64,000 nt of DNA from Sphingomonas sp. (lineage in GTDB: Bacteria > Pseudomonadota > Alphaproteobacteria > Sphingomonadales > Sphingomonadaceae), in assembly GCF_017745215.1 (NCBI RefSeq), contig NZ_JAGHZV010000019.1:1-64000 (forward strand). Direction: 5' to 3'. Positions within the stretch are counted from its first letter, which is position 1. Each line of letters opens with the position of its first letter. Below, in pieces: positions 17,336 through 33,682 of the stretch. Below the pieces are notes generated by a model. That model had not been told where the DNA came from, ran no database searches, and was given only the letters and a program-made list of their open reading frames with translations. A program made the translations under genes and the position numbers.

Positions 17336-17363
17336 AATTGTTATGTGCTATAGCATAACAATT
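17336..17363. promoter_or_regulatory. Perfect palindrome upstream of the ligV-ferB-ferA operon
   Basis: AATTGTTATG-N8-CATAACAATT, perfect 10-bp arms, lies 16 bp upstream of the ligV start and just before its ribosome site. In SYK-6 the ferBA operon is repressed by the MarR-type FerC, released by hydroxycinnamoyl-CoA. This palindrome has the right size and place for such an operator. A MarR gene sits at 29123-29614, but whether it acts here is unknown. Confidence 0.65.
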
Positions 17364-17379
17364 GGAGTGCGCAAGAGGG

Positions 17380-20517
<3,138 letters not shown>

Positions 20518-20535
20518 CCTTGCTTCCTTCTCTGG

Positions 20536-20640
20536 CCCCTCCCCTTCAGGGGAGGGGTTGGGGTTGGGCATGTCCACGGGCAGGTCGGTCTCGGTGAGAC
20601 CCACAGGCCCCACCCCAACCCCTCCCCTGAAGGGGAGGGG
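20536..20640. repeat. Long inverted repeat between ligB and ligC
   Basis: A CCCCTCCCCTTCAGGGGAGG-type hairpin at the left is mirrored at the right end by its complement, with TTGGGGT/ACCCCAA inside, giving a potential 30-bp stem around a 45-bp loop. This CCCCTCCCC hairpin type is a common intergenic element in sphingomonads. It may attenuate or stabilise the polycistronic message. Confidence 0.8.
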
Positions 20641-20649
20641 CTTAGAAGT

Positions 20650-22930
<2,281 letters not shown>

Positions 22931-22958
22931 GTTCTTGCTCCGGGGAGATCGCGGGCGT

Positions 22959-23984
22959 TCACAGGCCGCGCGCCTTGAGCTGGGCGTCGAGTCGAGGGAA
23001 GACGCGCCGGGCATTGGCCTCGAAGATCGCGTGGCGCGCCGCGTCGCCGATCTCGAGCGCGTCGACGTAGCGCTTGGTGTCGTCGAAATAATGGCCCGTC
23101 GTCGGATCGATCCCGCGCACCGCGCCGACCATCTCGCTGCCGAACAGGATGTTCCTGGTCTCGATCACGTCCGCCAGCAGATCGATGCCGGGCTGGTGGT
23201 AGACGCAGGTGTCGAAGAAGACATTGTTCATCAGGTGCGTGTCGAGCGCGGGCTTCTTGAGCATGTCGGCCAGTCCCCGATAACGGCCCCAATGATAGGG
23301 CACTGCGCCGCCGCCGTGCGGGATGATGAAGCGCAGGGTCGGGAAGTCAGCGAACAGGTCGCCTTCGAGCAGCTGCATGAAGGCGATCGTGTCCGCGGCG
23401 ATGTAATAGCCGCCGGTCGCGTGCATCGCCGGGTTGCAGCTGCCCGAGACGTGGATCATCGCCGGCACGTCGAGTTCGACCATCTTCTCGTAGAAGGGAT
23501 ACCAGTAGCGATCGGTGAGCGGCGGATGGGTGAAGTGGCCGCCGCCGGGATCGGGGTTCAGGTTGCAGCCGATGAAGCCGAGCCTGGTCACGCAGCGCTC
23601 GAGCTCGGCGATCGAGGCGGCCATGTCCGCCTTGGGGCTCTGCGGGAGCATGCAGACGCCGGCGAAGGTCTCGGGAAACAGCCCGACCACCCGCGCGATC
23701 AGGTCGTTGCAGCGGCGCGCCCATTCCTTGGCCACGGCTTCGTCGCCGACGTGGGGGGCCATGGCCGAGGCGCGGGGACTGAAGATCGTCAGGTCGGCGC
23801 CGCGCTCCTGGATCAGGCGGAGCTGGTTGGCTTCGATCGTCTCGCGGATCTCGTCGTCGGAGATGTCGGGATAGGGCGGGGCAGGCTCGCCGGCCTTGAA
23901 CGCCGCCTTCTGCGTCTCGCGCCACGTGTCGTGCGCCTTGGGGAGCACGGTGTAATGGCCGTGGCAATCGATGATCAGGCTCAT
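22959..23984 (-). CDS. ligJ: 4-Oxalomesaconate hydratase
   Basis: Amidohydrolase-fold hydratase of 341 residues, the length of SYK-6 LigJ. Metal-site residues: DCHGHYT at the N-terminus, IHVSGSCNP, IIPHGGGAVPYH and FGSEMVG. It hydrates the 4-oxalomesaconate tautomer to 4-carboxy-4-hydroxy-2-oxoadipate, the LigK substrate. Its ATG overlaps the upstream stop by 4 bp, placing it second in the leftward lig operon. Confidence 0.92.
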   Translation of the reverse strand: MSLIIDCHGHYTVLPKAHDTWRETQKAAFKAGEPAPPYPDISDDEIRETIEANQLRLIQERGADLTIFSPRASAMAPHVGDEAVAKEWARRCNDLIARVVGLFPETFAGVCMLPQSPKADMAASIAELERCVTRLGFIGCNLNPDPGGGHFTHPPLTDRYWYPFYEKMVELDVPAMIHVSGSCNPAMHATGGYYIAADTIAFMQLLEGDLFADFPTLRFIIPHGGGAVPYHWGRYRGLADMLKKPALDTHLMNNVFFDTCVYHQPGIDLLADVIETRNILFGSEMVGAVRGIDPTTGHYFDDTKRYVDALEIGDAARHAIFEANARRVFPRLDAQLKARGL

Positions 23985-24862
23985 GCGGCCCTCTCCTGCT
24001 TGAGGCGCGCGAGCATCGCGAGCTTGGCGTCGAGGCTCCCCGGTGGCGAGAGCAGGCCCAGCTCGCCCAGGTCGCGCTGGCGCTGGACGGTGCCGCGCGA
24101 CATCGCGCTGCCGGTGCCGAGCCCGTCGAGCGTGCGGACGACCTCCTCCATCTCGGCGGCGCGGCGCAGGCCGTGGACCAGCATGCGATCGAGGTTGTAA
24201 TTCGCGCGCTCGTTCCAAGGGCGCGGCTTCTCGCTCGCGTCGAGCGAGGCGAGCACGTCGCCGCGAACCCCTGCGGCCTCGGCGGCGAGCAGGCATTCGG
24301 CGGTGAGCGCCTCCAGCCCCTTGACCATCACCGATCTTATCATCTTGACCGCCGACGCCGCGCCGACCGGCCCCTCGACGCGGCGGACGCGCGTGAAGCC
24401 GATCGTACCGAGCAGCGCGATCGCTTCGAGCGCATGCGGCCCGCTGACGAGCAGGGGAACCTCACGTCGCGCCGGGTTGACCGGCGCCATCACCGCGACG
24501 TCGGCATAGCGGCCGCCGGCAGCTTCGATCGCCGCGGCGGCGGCGCGCTTGGTCTCGGGGGAGACGCTGTTCATGTCGAGCCAGAGCGCGCGTCTGGAGA
24601 GGTGCGGCGCGCAATCGCGGGCGGCGGGAAGGGCTTGGTCGGCAGTGACCAGCGAGAGCACGCCCGCCGCGCCTTGGACCGCCTCTGCCGCGCTTTCCAT
24701 GCCGGCGACGTCATGATCGCGATAGGCGGCAAGCATTGTGTCACGCTCGCGGGGGCTCGCGGTCTTCAGGTCATAGGCCGTGAAGCGAATGTCGGACGCG
24801 CGCTCCGTCGCGAAGGCGCGGCCGGCCTCGCCGAATCCGATGATCGCTACCTGGCTCTCCAT
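23981..24862 (-). CDS. NAD(P)-binding oxidoreductase, DUF1932 (6-phosphogluconate-dehydrogenase-like)
   Basis: A 293-residue protein: Rossmann domain with IIGFGEAGRAFA at residues 7-18, then an all-helical C-terminal domain (DUF1932) containing GAASAVKMIRSVMVKG, the family's catalytic-lysine region. It is the first gene of the leftward lig operon, directly facing ligR, and overlaps ligJ by 4 bp. Beta-hydroxyacid dehydrogenase relatives oxidise or reduce hydroxy acids. None of the textbook 4,5-cleavage steps requires this activity, so a side-reaction or salvage role on a hydroxy-dicarboxylic intermediate is inference. Confidence 0.75.
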   Translation of the reverse strand: MESQVAIIGFGEAGRAFATERASDIRFTAYDLKTASPRERDTMLAAYRDHDVAGMESAAEAVQGAAGVLSLVTADQALPAARDCAPHLSRRALWLDMNSVSPETKRAAAAAIEAAGGRYADVAVMAPVNPARREVPLLVSGPHALEAIALLGTIGFTRVRRVEGPVGAASAVKMIRSVMVKGLEALTAECLLAAEAAGVRGDVLASLDASEKPRPWNERANYNLDRMLVHGLRRAAEMEEVVRTLDGLGTGSAMSRGTVQRQRDLGELGLLSPPGSLDAKLAMLARLKQERAA

Positions 24863-24916
24863 GGATGATCGACTGGAGCGACGCGGCGGTGCGAGCCAAT
24901 CGGTTTTCGCGGATGG

Positions 24917-26110
24917 CTATTGGTTTTCCGGAATTCCGGATAGCTGCCTGACCAGATGGAGGAAATGCGCCTGTGCCGGGGTGGGGCGCCAGCCTTCGCG
25001 CGTGCTGACGCCGATGATGCGGTTGCTGTCGTCGAGCGGCGGGCCGATCGTGCGGAGCACGCCCGACGCGACTTCGAGCGCGACCTGATCGGGCGAGAGC
25101 AGGGTGAGGAAATCGCTCTCGCGCAGCACTTCGCGGATCACCATCACCGATCCGCATTCGATCGGCGCCGGCGGCGGCGCGCGGCCGGCGAACAGCCGCT
25201 CCCATTGCGCGCGCAGCGGCGTGCTCGCCTGGCCGACGATCCAGGGATAGCGCGCCAGCGCGTCGAGGTCGGGCGCGGCCTCCGGCGCAAGCGGGTGCTG
25301 CGCGCGTGCGACTACGGCGAGGCGATCGGTGAGCAGGGGGAATTGGTCGAGCCCGGCGGGCGGGCGATCTCTAAGGGCACCGATCGTCAAGTCGAGCACG
25401 CCGTCGAGCAGCGGGTCGATCAGTTCGCGCCACGAGCCTTCGACCACGTCGATGCGGACGCGCGGATAGTCGGCGGTGAAGCGGGCGATCGCGCGCGGCA
25501 CGATCATCGCGCGCGACAGCGGCATCGCGCCGATGGTGAGGCTGCCGACCTCGAGGCTGCCCTCGCTGCGGATCTCGGCGATGGCGGCGCCGAGCTCGAC
25601 GCCGGCGAGCCGCACCCCTCGCGCAAGCCGGTTGCCGCGCACGGTGAGCGCGACGCCGCGGCCGCGGCGCTCGGCGAGGGGGTGGCCGCAGATCTGCTCG
25701 AGTTCGCGCACCGCGCGGTGGAGTGCGGGCTGCGAGAGCCCGGTCGCGTCGGCGGCGCGCGCGAAGCCGCTGGCATCGGCGAGTGCCAGGAAGGCGCGGA
25801 GCTGGGTGCTGGTCATCAGCAGTTCGGGTCGGTTGAACCCGCGCCCGCTCGATCGGACCGCGCCGGCGAGATGCGCGATCGCGGCGTCGACGCGGACGGA
25901 GAGCGTGGTGCCGGCGGGGGTGGCGGTCATGCCGTCGGCGTGGCGCTCGAACAGCGGGGCGCCGAGCCGCTGCTCGAGCTTGGCGACGCCCTGGGTCAGC
26001 GCCGGCTGCGAGAGTCCGACGGCCTCGGCCGCGGCGCTCATGCTGCCCTGCGCGACGATCGCCGAGACCGCGCGCAGATGGCGGAGGTTGAGATCGAAGG
26101 GCCCGGCCAT
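24917..26110 (-). CDS. ligR: LysR-type regulator with duplicated HTH (LigR-like)
   Basis: A 397-residue regulator, about 100 longer than a normal LysR protein. It carries two complete N-terminal winged-HTH domains: residues 8-67 ([20 protein letters not shown]) and 100-160 ([20 protein letters not shown]). The effector domain follows from about 185 ([20 protein letters not shown]). It lies between the divergent ligK-U-I operon and the leftward operon, the expected place of LigR, which in SYK-6 activates these operons in response to protocatechuate or gallate. The symbol is by position and pathway. Confidence 0.83.
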   Translation of the reverse strand: MAGPFDLNLRHLRAVSAIVAQGSMSAAAEAVGLSQPALTQGVAKLEQRLGAPLFERHADGMTATPAGTTLSVRVDAAIAHLAGAVRSSGRGFNRPELLMTSTQLRAFLALADASGFARAADATGLSQPALHRAVRELEQICGHPLAERRGRGVALTVRGNRLARGVRLAGVELGAAIAEIRSEGSLEVGSLTIGAMPLSRAMIVPRAIARFTADYPRVRIDVVEGSWRELIDPLLDGVLDLTIGALRDRPPAGLDQFPLLTDRLAVVARAQHPLAPEAAPDLDALARYPWIVGQASTPLRAQWERLFAGRAPPPAPIECGSVMVIREVLRESDFLTLLSPDQVALEVASGVLRTIGPPLDDSNRIIGVSTREGWRPTPAQAHFLHLVRQLSGIPENQ

Positions 26111-26208
26111 CGTGCCCTTCTATCGCAAAATCTTATTGCTGTCCCGCAACTCGAATTGCCGGTGTCCCGCGCAGGGGCCTAGCTCGGCGCGAACGCATGG
26201 AGACGAGC
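26111..26208. promoter_or_regulatory. ligR-ligK divergent promoter region
   Basis: A 98-bp interval between divergent starts, with a short AT-richer core (26122-26155). ATTGC and GCAACTCGAATTGC elements there give a T-N11-A style arrangement suitable for LysR binding. ATGGAGACGAGC, ribosome site for ligK, lies at its right end. No exact operator can be fixed by eye. Confidence 0.4.
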
Positions 26209-26875
26209 ATGGCCGGGAGAGTGATCCAGAACATCGTGCGCGCCGAAGCGGCGGTGATCGACGGGCTGGGACACGCCGGCGTCGCGACGGTCCATGAGGC
26301 ACAGGGCCGGACCGGGCTGCTCGCGCCGTACCTGCGTCCGATCTATCCAGGCGCGCGGATCGCGGGCTCGGCGGTCACCATCTCCGCGCCGCCGGGCGAC
26401 AATTGGATGGTGCATGTCGCGATCGAGCAGCTCGGGCCGGGCGATATTCTGGTGCTCGCGCCGACTTCGCCCTGCTTCGACGGCTATTTCGGCGACCTGC
26501 TCGCGACTTCGGCGATGGCGCGCGGATGCCGGGGGCTGGTGATCGACGCGGGGGTACGCGACGTTCGCGACCTGACCGCGATGGACTTTCCGGTCTGGTC
26601 GAGAGCGGTATTCGCGCAGGGGACGGTGAAGGCGACATTGGGGTCGGTCAATGTGCCGATCGTCTGCGCCGGTGCGGCGATCGAAGCGGGCGACGTGATC
26701 GTCGCGGACGACGACGGGGTGTGCGTGGTTCGTCGCGAGGATGCCGCCGCGGTGCTCGGGAAGGCACAGGCGCGCGAGGCAGCCGAGGAAGCCAAGCGCA
26801 AGCGGCTCGCGGCGGGCGAGCTGGGGCTCGACATCTACGACATGCGCGGGAAGCTCGAGGCGATGGGGCTGCGCT

Positions 26876-26883
<8 letters not shown>
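26209..26883 (+). CDS. ligK: 4-Carboxy-4-hydroxy-2-oxoadipate aldolase
   Basis: RraA-fold class II pyruvate aldolase, 224 residues. It contains [15 protein letters not shown] at the N-terminus and the active-site stretch [21 protein letters not shown] with the conserved R-D pair ([10 protein letters not shown]) for metal and pyruvate binding. It splits the pathway's last intermediate into pyruvate and oxaloacetate. GGAG seven bases upstream supports 26209; an ATG at 26197 is the alternative. Overlaps ligU by 8 bp. Confidence 0.92.
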
Positions 26884-28824
<1,941 letters not shown>

Positions 28825-28842
28825 AGCTCTCTCCAAATTCGC

Positions 28843-28950
28843 CGTCACCCCGGCCTTGTGCCGGGGGCCACCCAGTCACCGCGGCAGACCTGAAGCTTCT
28901 ATCCCAGCCCTCGCCCCCTGGTGGGCCCCGGCACAAGGCCGGGGTGACGG
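28843..28950. repeat. Palindromic intergenic repeat (family 2) after ligI
   Basis: CGTCACCCCGGCCTTGTGCC at the left end and GGCACAAGGCCGGGGTGACG at the right form a perfect 20-bp inverted repeat around a 67-bp loop, 18 bp after the ligI stop. It differs in sequence from the 14899-type repeats. Possible terminator or message stabiliser. Confidence 0.85.
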
Positions 28951-28979
28951 TTTTGGACGCCGGTTCGGATTGTTGGACC

Positions 28980-28997
28980 GGTTGACACGGTTGACAC
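28980..28997 (+). repeat. Tandem 9-bp repeat GGTTGACAC x2
   Basis: Two exact copies of GGTTGACAC in the gap between ligI and the MarR gene. The period is the same as the TGTGACTCT pairs at 11801 and 45180, but the sequence is different. The rest of the gap 28825-29122 has no gene. Confidence 0.6.
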
Positions 28998-29122
28998 CAA
29001 TCATGTCGAAAAACCTTCCTTGGATTCAGCCGATCGAAAACCGCTCTCGGTGCACGTCACGATGAGAAAGAGCGCCCCCGACGCTCGCAGCCGGATTCCA
29101 ACATTGCAATGCCGAACCCGCC

Positions 29123-29614
29123 TCAGGCCAGCGGACGCACATAGGCGCGGTAGACCTTGTCGAGCGCGCGGATCAGCACCTCGCGCTCCTCGGGAGTGAG
29201 CGCGGCGAGGCCGATGTGCTCGACGTGGAGCATGTTGTCGACGAGCGTCGCGACCGCTTCCTCCCCCGCCGGGGTGATCAGCAGCTGGTAGCGGCGGCGA
29301 TCGGTGCCCGAGCGCTCGCGCACCGTCCAGTCGCGGCGCTCGAGGTCGTCGATCAGCGAGACGATCACCGACTTGTCCATGCCGATCTCGCGCGCGAGAT
29401 CGGTCTGCGAGATGCCCGGATTGGCGCGGATGATCTCGAGCGCGCTGAACATGCCCGAGCGCAGGTCCCAGCGCTTCGAACGGTCCTGGAAATCGCGCGA
29501 GAGCTGGTTCTGCACGCGCCGCAGCCGGAAGCCCAGCGCCTCGCCGAGCCGGCCCAGCAGGATGCCGTCGCGCTGCTTCGCGGCCCTAGCCATTCCCGAT
29601 CGCGTGGCCTCCAT
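29123..29614 (-). CDS. MarR family transcriptional regulator
   Basis: A 163-residue winged-HTH regulator. Recognition segment: GISQTDLAREIGMDKSVIVS (about 68-87), wing with ERSGTDRRRYQLLITPAG. It is divergent from the TRAP transporter operon, with an inverted repeat between them, so autoregulation and control of that operon are likely. MarR proteins in aromatic catabolism often respond to CoA esters, which fits the CoA-transferases downstream; it could also be the FerC counterpart for the palindrome at 17336. A start at 29593 is an alternative. Confidence 0.85.
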   Translation of the reverse strand: MEATRSGMARAAKQRDGILLGRLGEALGFRLRRVQNQLSRDFQDRSKRWDLRSGMFSALEIIRANPGISQTDLAREIGMDKSVIVSLIDDLERRDWTVRERSGTDRRRYQLLITPAGEEAVATLVDNMLHVEHIGLAALTPEEREVLIRALDKVYRAYVRPLA

Positions 29615-29700
29615 GCCGGTGGTGGACCCAGGGCGCTATCGCAGAACGCCGGCCCGCGCAACGTCAGGGGCAGTTCCGGAAACAGTTGAATGAATCTATG

Positions 29701-29715
29701 GTTATATGTAATAAC
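29701..29715. promoter_or_regulatory. Inverted repeat between the MarR gene and the TRAP operon
   Basis: GTTAT-N5-ATAAC lies in the only AT-rich part of the 141-bp divergent interval and resembles a MarR operator. The half-site GTTAT/ATAAC also occurs in the ligV palindrome at 17336 with a longer spacer. Confidence 0.5.
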
Positions 29716-29755
29716 ATGTTTGCCGGCCCGATAGACGGCGCGGCAGAGCGAGGGG

Positions 29756-30241
29756 ATGTTGGAAGAGCCGGAAGGGGAGAAGGCGCCGCCGAATCGGCTG
29801 ACGCGCATCGTCGAGGTGATCGGCGCCGCCGCCTTGCTGGTGGCAGTGGCGACCGATGCGATCGCGGTCGCCGGGCGGCACCTCGGCTTCGCGCTGCTCG
29901 GCTCGATCGAGCTGTTCCAGATGGCCGCGCTCGCTGCGACGTCGGCGGCGATCGTGCTGACCACGCTCGCCGGGCGCCACGCCGCGGTGCATGTGCTGGT
30001 CGACCATGTCTCGCCGGGGGTGCGCCGGGCGATCCTCTCCGCCGGCCATGCCGCGAGCGCGCTGGCGTTCGCGCTGCTGCTCGCCGGATCGATCTGGATC
30101 GCGATCGACTTGTGGCCGACGCATGAGATGACCGAGCTGCTCGGCCTGCCGCTGCGCTGGTTCCGGCTGATCTGGATCGCCGCGGCGGGGATCATCGCCG
30201 GGCTGTTCCTCGTCAAGTTCTGGCGCGAGGCGCGCGGATGA
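29756..30241 (+). CDS. TRAP transporter small permease (DctQ type)
   Basis: A 161-residue protein with four predicted membrane helices (about residues 20-40, 50-70, 90-115, 130-155). It matches the DctQ small membrane subunit of tripartite ATP-independent periplasmic transporters. It is the first gene of a long, translationally coupled operon; its stop overlaps the dctM start by 4 bp. Confidence 0.87.
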   Translation: MLEEPEGEKAPPNRLTRIVEVIGAAALLVAVATDAIAVAGRHLGFALLGSIELFQMAALAATSAAIVLTTLAGRHAAVHVLVDHVSPGVRRAILSAGHAASALAFALLLAGSIWIAIDLWPTHEMTELLGLPLRWFRLIWIAAAGIIAGLFLVKFWREARG

Positions 30242-31539
30242 CGCCCGAGCTTGTCGGCATCCTCGGCTTCGTGTCGCTGCTGCTCGTGCTGCTCGGCGGC
30301 ATCCCGATCGGCGCGGCGCTCGCGCTGGTCGGGATGGCGGGGCTCGCGCTGATCATTTCGCCCGAGGCGGCGCTGATCAAGGCAGGTGTCGTCTCGTTCG
30401 ACACGCTCTCGCGCTACGAGCTCGGCGTGCTGCCGCTGTTCATGCTGATGGCGCAGCTCTGCTTCGCCGCGGGGGCGAGCCGCGACTTCTTCGAGCTGGC
30501 CTCGCGGCTGATCGGGCACCGCCGCGGCGGGCTCGCGATCGCGTCGATCGGCGGCTGCGCGGGGTTCGGCGCGATCAGCGGGTCGAGCCTCGCGACGGTC
30601 GCGACGGTAAGCGCGGTCGCGCTGCCCGAGATGCGGCGCCAGGGCTACAAGCCGGGCTTCGCGACGGGGACCCTCGCGGCCGGCGGCACGCTCGGCTCGC
30701 TGACCCCGCCGAGCGGGGCGCTGATCGTCTATGGGATCATCGCCGAGCAATCGATCGGCAAGCTCTTCGCCGCGGCGATCGCGCCGGTGGTGACGCAGGC
30801 GCTGTTCTATGTCGTCGCGATCGTGCTGCTCTGCCGGCTGGACCCCGCCAAGGGCCCCGCGGCGCCGCGCGCGAGCTGGGCCGAGCGGCGCGAGGCGATG
30901 CTGCGCATCCTCGACATCGGGCTGCTCGTGGGCTTCGTCGTCGGCGGGCTGGTGGTGGGCTGGTTCACCCCCACCGAAGCCGCGTCGATCGGCTGCGTCG
31001 GCGCGCTGCTGCTCTGCGCCTTCCGCCGCAAGCTCACCGTCAAGGCACTCCACGGCGCGCTGGTCGAGACGCTCAAGACCACGGGCATGATCTATGTGAT
31101 CGTGATCGGCGCGATCCTCTTCTCGACCTTCGTCAGCGTCACCGGCATCCCCGAGCATCTCGCGAGCTTCGTCCATGGCGACGGCGCCAACCCGCTGCTC
31201 GCGGTGATCGCGATGGCGGCGGTGCTGCTGCTGCTCGGCTCCTTCCTCGACGGGCTGGCGCTGATGCTGCTGACGATCCCCCTGTTCCTGCCGGTGGTCG
31301 GCGGGCTGGGGCTCAGCCCGATCTGGTTCGGCATCTTCCTGGTGCGGACGATGGAGATCGGCTTCGTCCATCCGCCGCTGGGGTTCAACGTCTATGTCAT
31401 CCATTCGATGGCGCGCGACATCTCGCTGGGGACGATCTTCCGCGGGATCGTGCCGTTCCTGCTCAGCGATTTCCTCCATCTGGCGCTTCTGATCGCCGTG
31501 CCCGGGCTCGCGCTGTGGCTGCCGGAGCTGCTCAAATGA
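30238..31539 (+). CDS. TRAP transporter large permease (DctM type)
   Basis: A 433-residue, 11-12-helix permease of the DctM/ion-transporter superfamily, the sodium-driven transport subunit. It shows the family's duplicated region with GFGAISGSSLATVATV and TPPSGALIVYGIIAEQS. It pairs with the small permease upstream and the binding protein downstream, both joined by 4-bp overlaps. Substrate class for TRAP systems is carboxylic acids. Confidence 0.92.
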   Translation: MTPELVGILGFVSLLLVLLGGIPIGAALALVGMAGLALIISPEAALIKAGVVSFDTLSRYELGVLPLFMLMAQLCFAAGASRDFFELASRLIGHRRGGLAIASIGGCAGFGAISGSSLATVATVSAVALPEMRRQGYKPGFATGTLAAGGTLGSLTPPSGALIVYGIIAEQSIGKLFAAAIAPVVTQALFYVVAIVLLCRLDPAKGPAAPRASWAERREAMLRILDIGLLVGFVVGGLVVGWFTPTEAASIGCVGALLLCAFRRKLTVKALHGALVETLKTTGMIYVIVIGAILFSTFVSVTGIPEHLASFVHGDGANPLLAVIAMAAVLLLLGSFLDGLALMLLTIPLFLPVVGGLGLSPIWFGIFLVRTMEIGFVHPPLGFNVYVIHSMARDISLGTIFRGIVPFLLSDFLHLALLIAVPGLALWLPELLK

Positions 31540-32576
31540 CGCGCCTTTCCGCCTTGCTGCTCCTGTTCCTGCTCGCCGCCTGCGGAGCCAGGCCCGAGCC
31601 CGGGGTGCGCGTGCTGAGCTACGCCAGCCCTTACCCTGCGACGCACACCTTCAGCCGCGCCGACATCGTCTGGATGAAGTTCATCGAGACCGAATCGGGC
31701 GGGCGCATCCGCATCCGGGCCTATTGGGGCGGGGCGCTGCTCAGCTCGAACGAGAATATGGTCGAGATCCGCCACGGCGTCGCCGACATCGGGATGATCA
31801 CGCCGATGTATGCGCGCAGCGCACACCTCCAGCGCAGCCAGCCGAGCTTCTACAGCGGGATCGGCAGCATCCGCGACCAGATCGCCATCTACCGCTGCGT
31901 CGCCGAGCAATTCCCCGAGATGGACGCCGACATGCCCGGGCTCCACGTGCTCGCGGTGCAGGGCGGCGGCTTCCCCGGCATCCTGACGCGCGGGCGCCCG
32001 GTGCGCAGCCTCGAGGACCTGCGCGGGCTCAGGCTGCGCGCGCAGGAGGATACCGCGGCGGTGCTCGAGGCGCTGGGTGCGGACCCGGTCAACCTATCGA
32101 TGGCCGAAGTCTATCCCGCGATGGCCAAGGGGGTGATCGATGGCGTGGTGGCGCCCCCCGACGCGCTGCGCGCGATGCACCTCGCCGAGGTCGGGCGCTA
32201 TTATTCGACCTTGCGCATCCCGCGCGGCGCCTATCCGGCGCGGGCGATGAGCGAGCGGGTGTGGCGCTCGCTGAGCCCCGCGGACCAGGCGCTGTTCACC
32301 CGCGGCGAGGCGGTGTGGGAAGCGGCGCTCGCCGAGGGGATCGAGAAGGCGACCGAGGCGGGCGCGCAATATGCCCGCGACGCCGGAGTGGCGTTCATCG
32401 ATCCGGCGCCGGGCGCGCAGGACCGGTTCGACGCGCTCTACCGCGACAATTCGATGCGGCTCGCCCGGCGGCTGTCGCGCTTCGGCGTCGACGGCGAGGC
32501 GATCGCCAACCGCGCCGCCGCGCTCGTCGCCGAGCGGCGGGCGGGGCGCACCCTGACGTGTGGAGGCATGCGATGA
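31536..32576 (+). CDS. TRAP transporter substrate-binding lipoprotein (DctP type)
   Basis: A 346-residue periplasmic solute receptor. The signal has a lipobox (LLAAC, Cys16), so it is membrane-tethered, less usual for this family. Substrate-binding parts include GGRIRIRAYWGG, the conserved Arg region LRGLRLRAQED and NLSMAEVYPAMAKGVIDGV; the Arg normally binds the ligand's carboxylate. It starts at 31536 inside the permease stop (ATGA). The ligand is therefore probably an organic acid, which the next five genes may activate and transform. Confidence 0.88.
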   Translation: MTRLSALLLLFLLAACGARPEPGVRVLSYASPYPATHTFSRADIVWMKFIETESGGRIRIRAYWGGALLSSNENMVEIRHGVADIGMITPMYARSAHLQRSQPSFYSGIGSIRDQIAIYRCVAEQFPEMDADMPGLHVLAVQGGGFPGILTRGRPVRSLEDLRGLRLRAQEDTAAVLEALGADPVNLSMAEVYPAMAKGVIDGVVAPPDALRAMHLAEVGRYYSTLRIPRGAYPARAMSERVWRSLSPADQALFTRGEAVWEAALAEGIEKATEAGAQYARDAGVAFIDPAPGAQDRFDALYRDNSMRLARRLSRFGVDGEAIANRAAALVAERRAGRTLTCGGMR

Positions 32577-33682
32577 GCGGGGCGCTCGCGGGCGTGAAGA
32601 TCGCCGATTTCAGCTGGGTCGGCGCAGGGCCGCGCGCGACCAAGGACTTGGCCGATCACGGCGCGACGGTGGTCAAGGTCGAGAGCCGCAAGCGCCTCGA
32701 CCTCGGCCGGCTGAGCCCGCCGTTCAAGAACGGCAAGCGCGATCCCGATGGTTCGGCCTTCTTCGCGATCACCAACACCAGCAAGCTCGGGGTGACGATC
32801 AACCTCTCCGATCCGCGCGGGATCGACGTGGCGAAGAAGCTCGTCGCCTGGGCCGATGTCGTGGTCGAGAATTTCGGCAAGGGCTTCATGGAGCGGATCG
32901 GGCTGGGGTTCGACGTGCTGAGGGCGCTTAGGCCCGATCTCATCTATCTGTCGGTGAGCGTCGCGGGGCGCGAGGGGCCGATGTCGGATCTGCGCGGCTA
33001 TGGCAATTCGGCGGCGGCGCTGTCGGGGCTGGCGGCGCTGTCGGGCTGGCCCGACCGCGAGCCGCACATGCCGCCGTTCGCTTATGGCGACGTGGTCGCG
33101 CCGATGTTCGCGACGGTGGCGGTGCTCGCCGCGCTCGAGCATCGCCGCGTGACGGGCGAGGGGAGCCGGCTCGACGTGTCGCAGGTCGAGCCCTTGGTCC
33201 ATGTGCTCGGCGACGTGATCGCGCGGGCGCAGATCGAGGGATTCGCCAAGCCGGTGCCGCATGGCGTCTATCCGGCGCGCGGGCACGACCAGTGGATCGC
33301 GATCGACGTGCGCGACGAGGCCGGGCGGGCGCGGCTTGAGGCGATGGCGGGGGACGATCTCGCGGCGTGGACCACGGGGCAGGACAAGCACATCCTCGCC
33401 GAGCGGCTCCAGCAGGCGGGGATCGCCGCCGAAGCGGTGGCGGATGGGCGCGACGTGTTCAGCGATCCCGAGCTGGTGCTCGGCAGCCATTTCGTGCCGA
33501 TCTCGCATCCGGTGCTGGGGACATGCGACATGCCCGGACCGCCGGCGGATTTCTCGGCTTCGGAAGTGGTCGTCGGCCCGCCGCCGCGGCTGGGGGAGCA
33601 CAACCACCAGGTCTTCGTCGAGATGCTCGGGATCGATGCTGGCGAGATCGCCGCGCTCGCGGAAGCGGGAGTGCTGTCGTGA
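32573..33682 (+). CDS. Class III (CaiB/BaiF family) CoA-transferase, gene 1 of 4
   Basis: A 369-residue family III CoA-transferase. N-terminal GVKIADFSWVGAGPRATKDL, then VVENFGKGFMERIGLG, and the catalytic-Asp region PPFAYGDVVAPMFA, where the Asp equivalent to FRC Asp169 is present. Family members move CoA between acids through a mixed anhydride on that Asp. It overlaps the TRAP receptor gene by 4 bp and the next transferase gene by 1 bp (TGATG), so it may act with that partner as a heteromer. Confidence 0.88.
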   Translation: MSGALAGVKIADFSWVGAGPRATKDLADHGATVVKVESRKRLDLGRLSPPFKNGKRDPDGSAFFAITNTSKLGVTINLSDPRGIDVAKKLVAWADVVVENFGKGFMERIGLGFDVLRALRPDLIYLSVSVAGREGPMSDLRGYGNSAAALSGLAALSGWPDREPHMPPFAYGDVVAPMFATVAVLAALEHRRVTGEGSRLDVSQVEPLVHVLGDVIARAQIEGFAKPVPHGVYPARGHDQWIAIDVRDEAGRARLEAMAGDDLAAWTTGQDKHILAERLQQAGIAAEAVADGRDVFSDPELVLGSHFVPISHPVLGTCDMPGPPADFSASEVVVGPPPRLGEHNHQVFVEMLGIDAGEIAALAEAGVLS

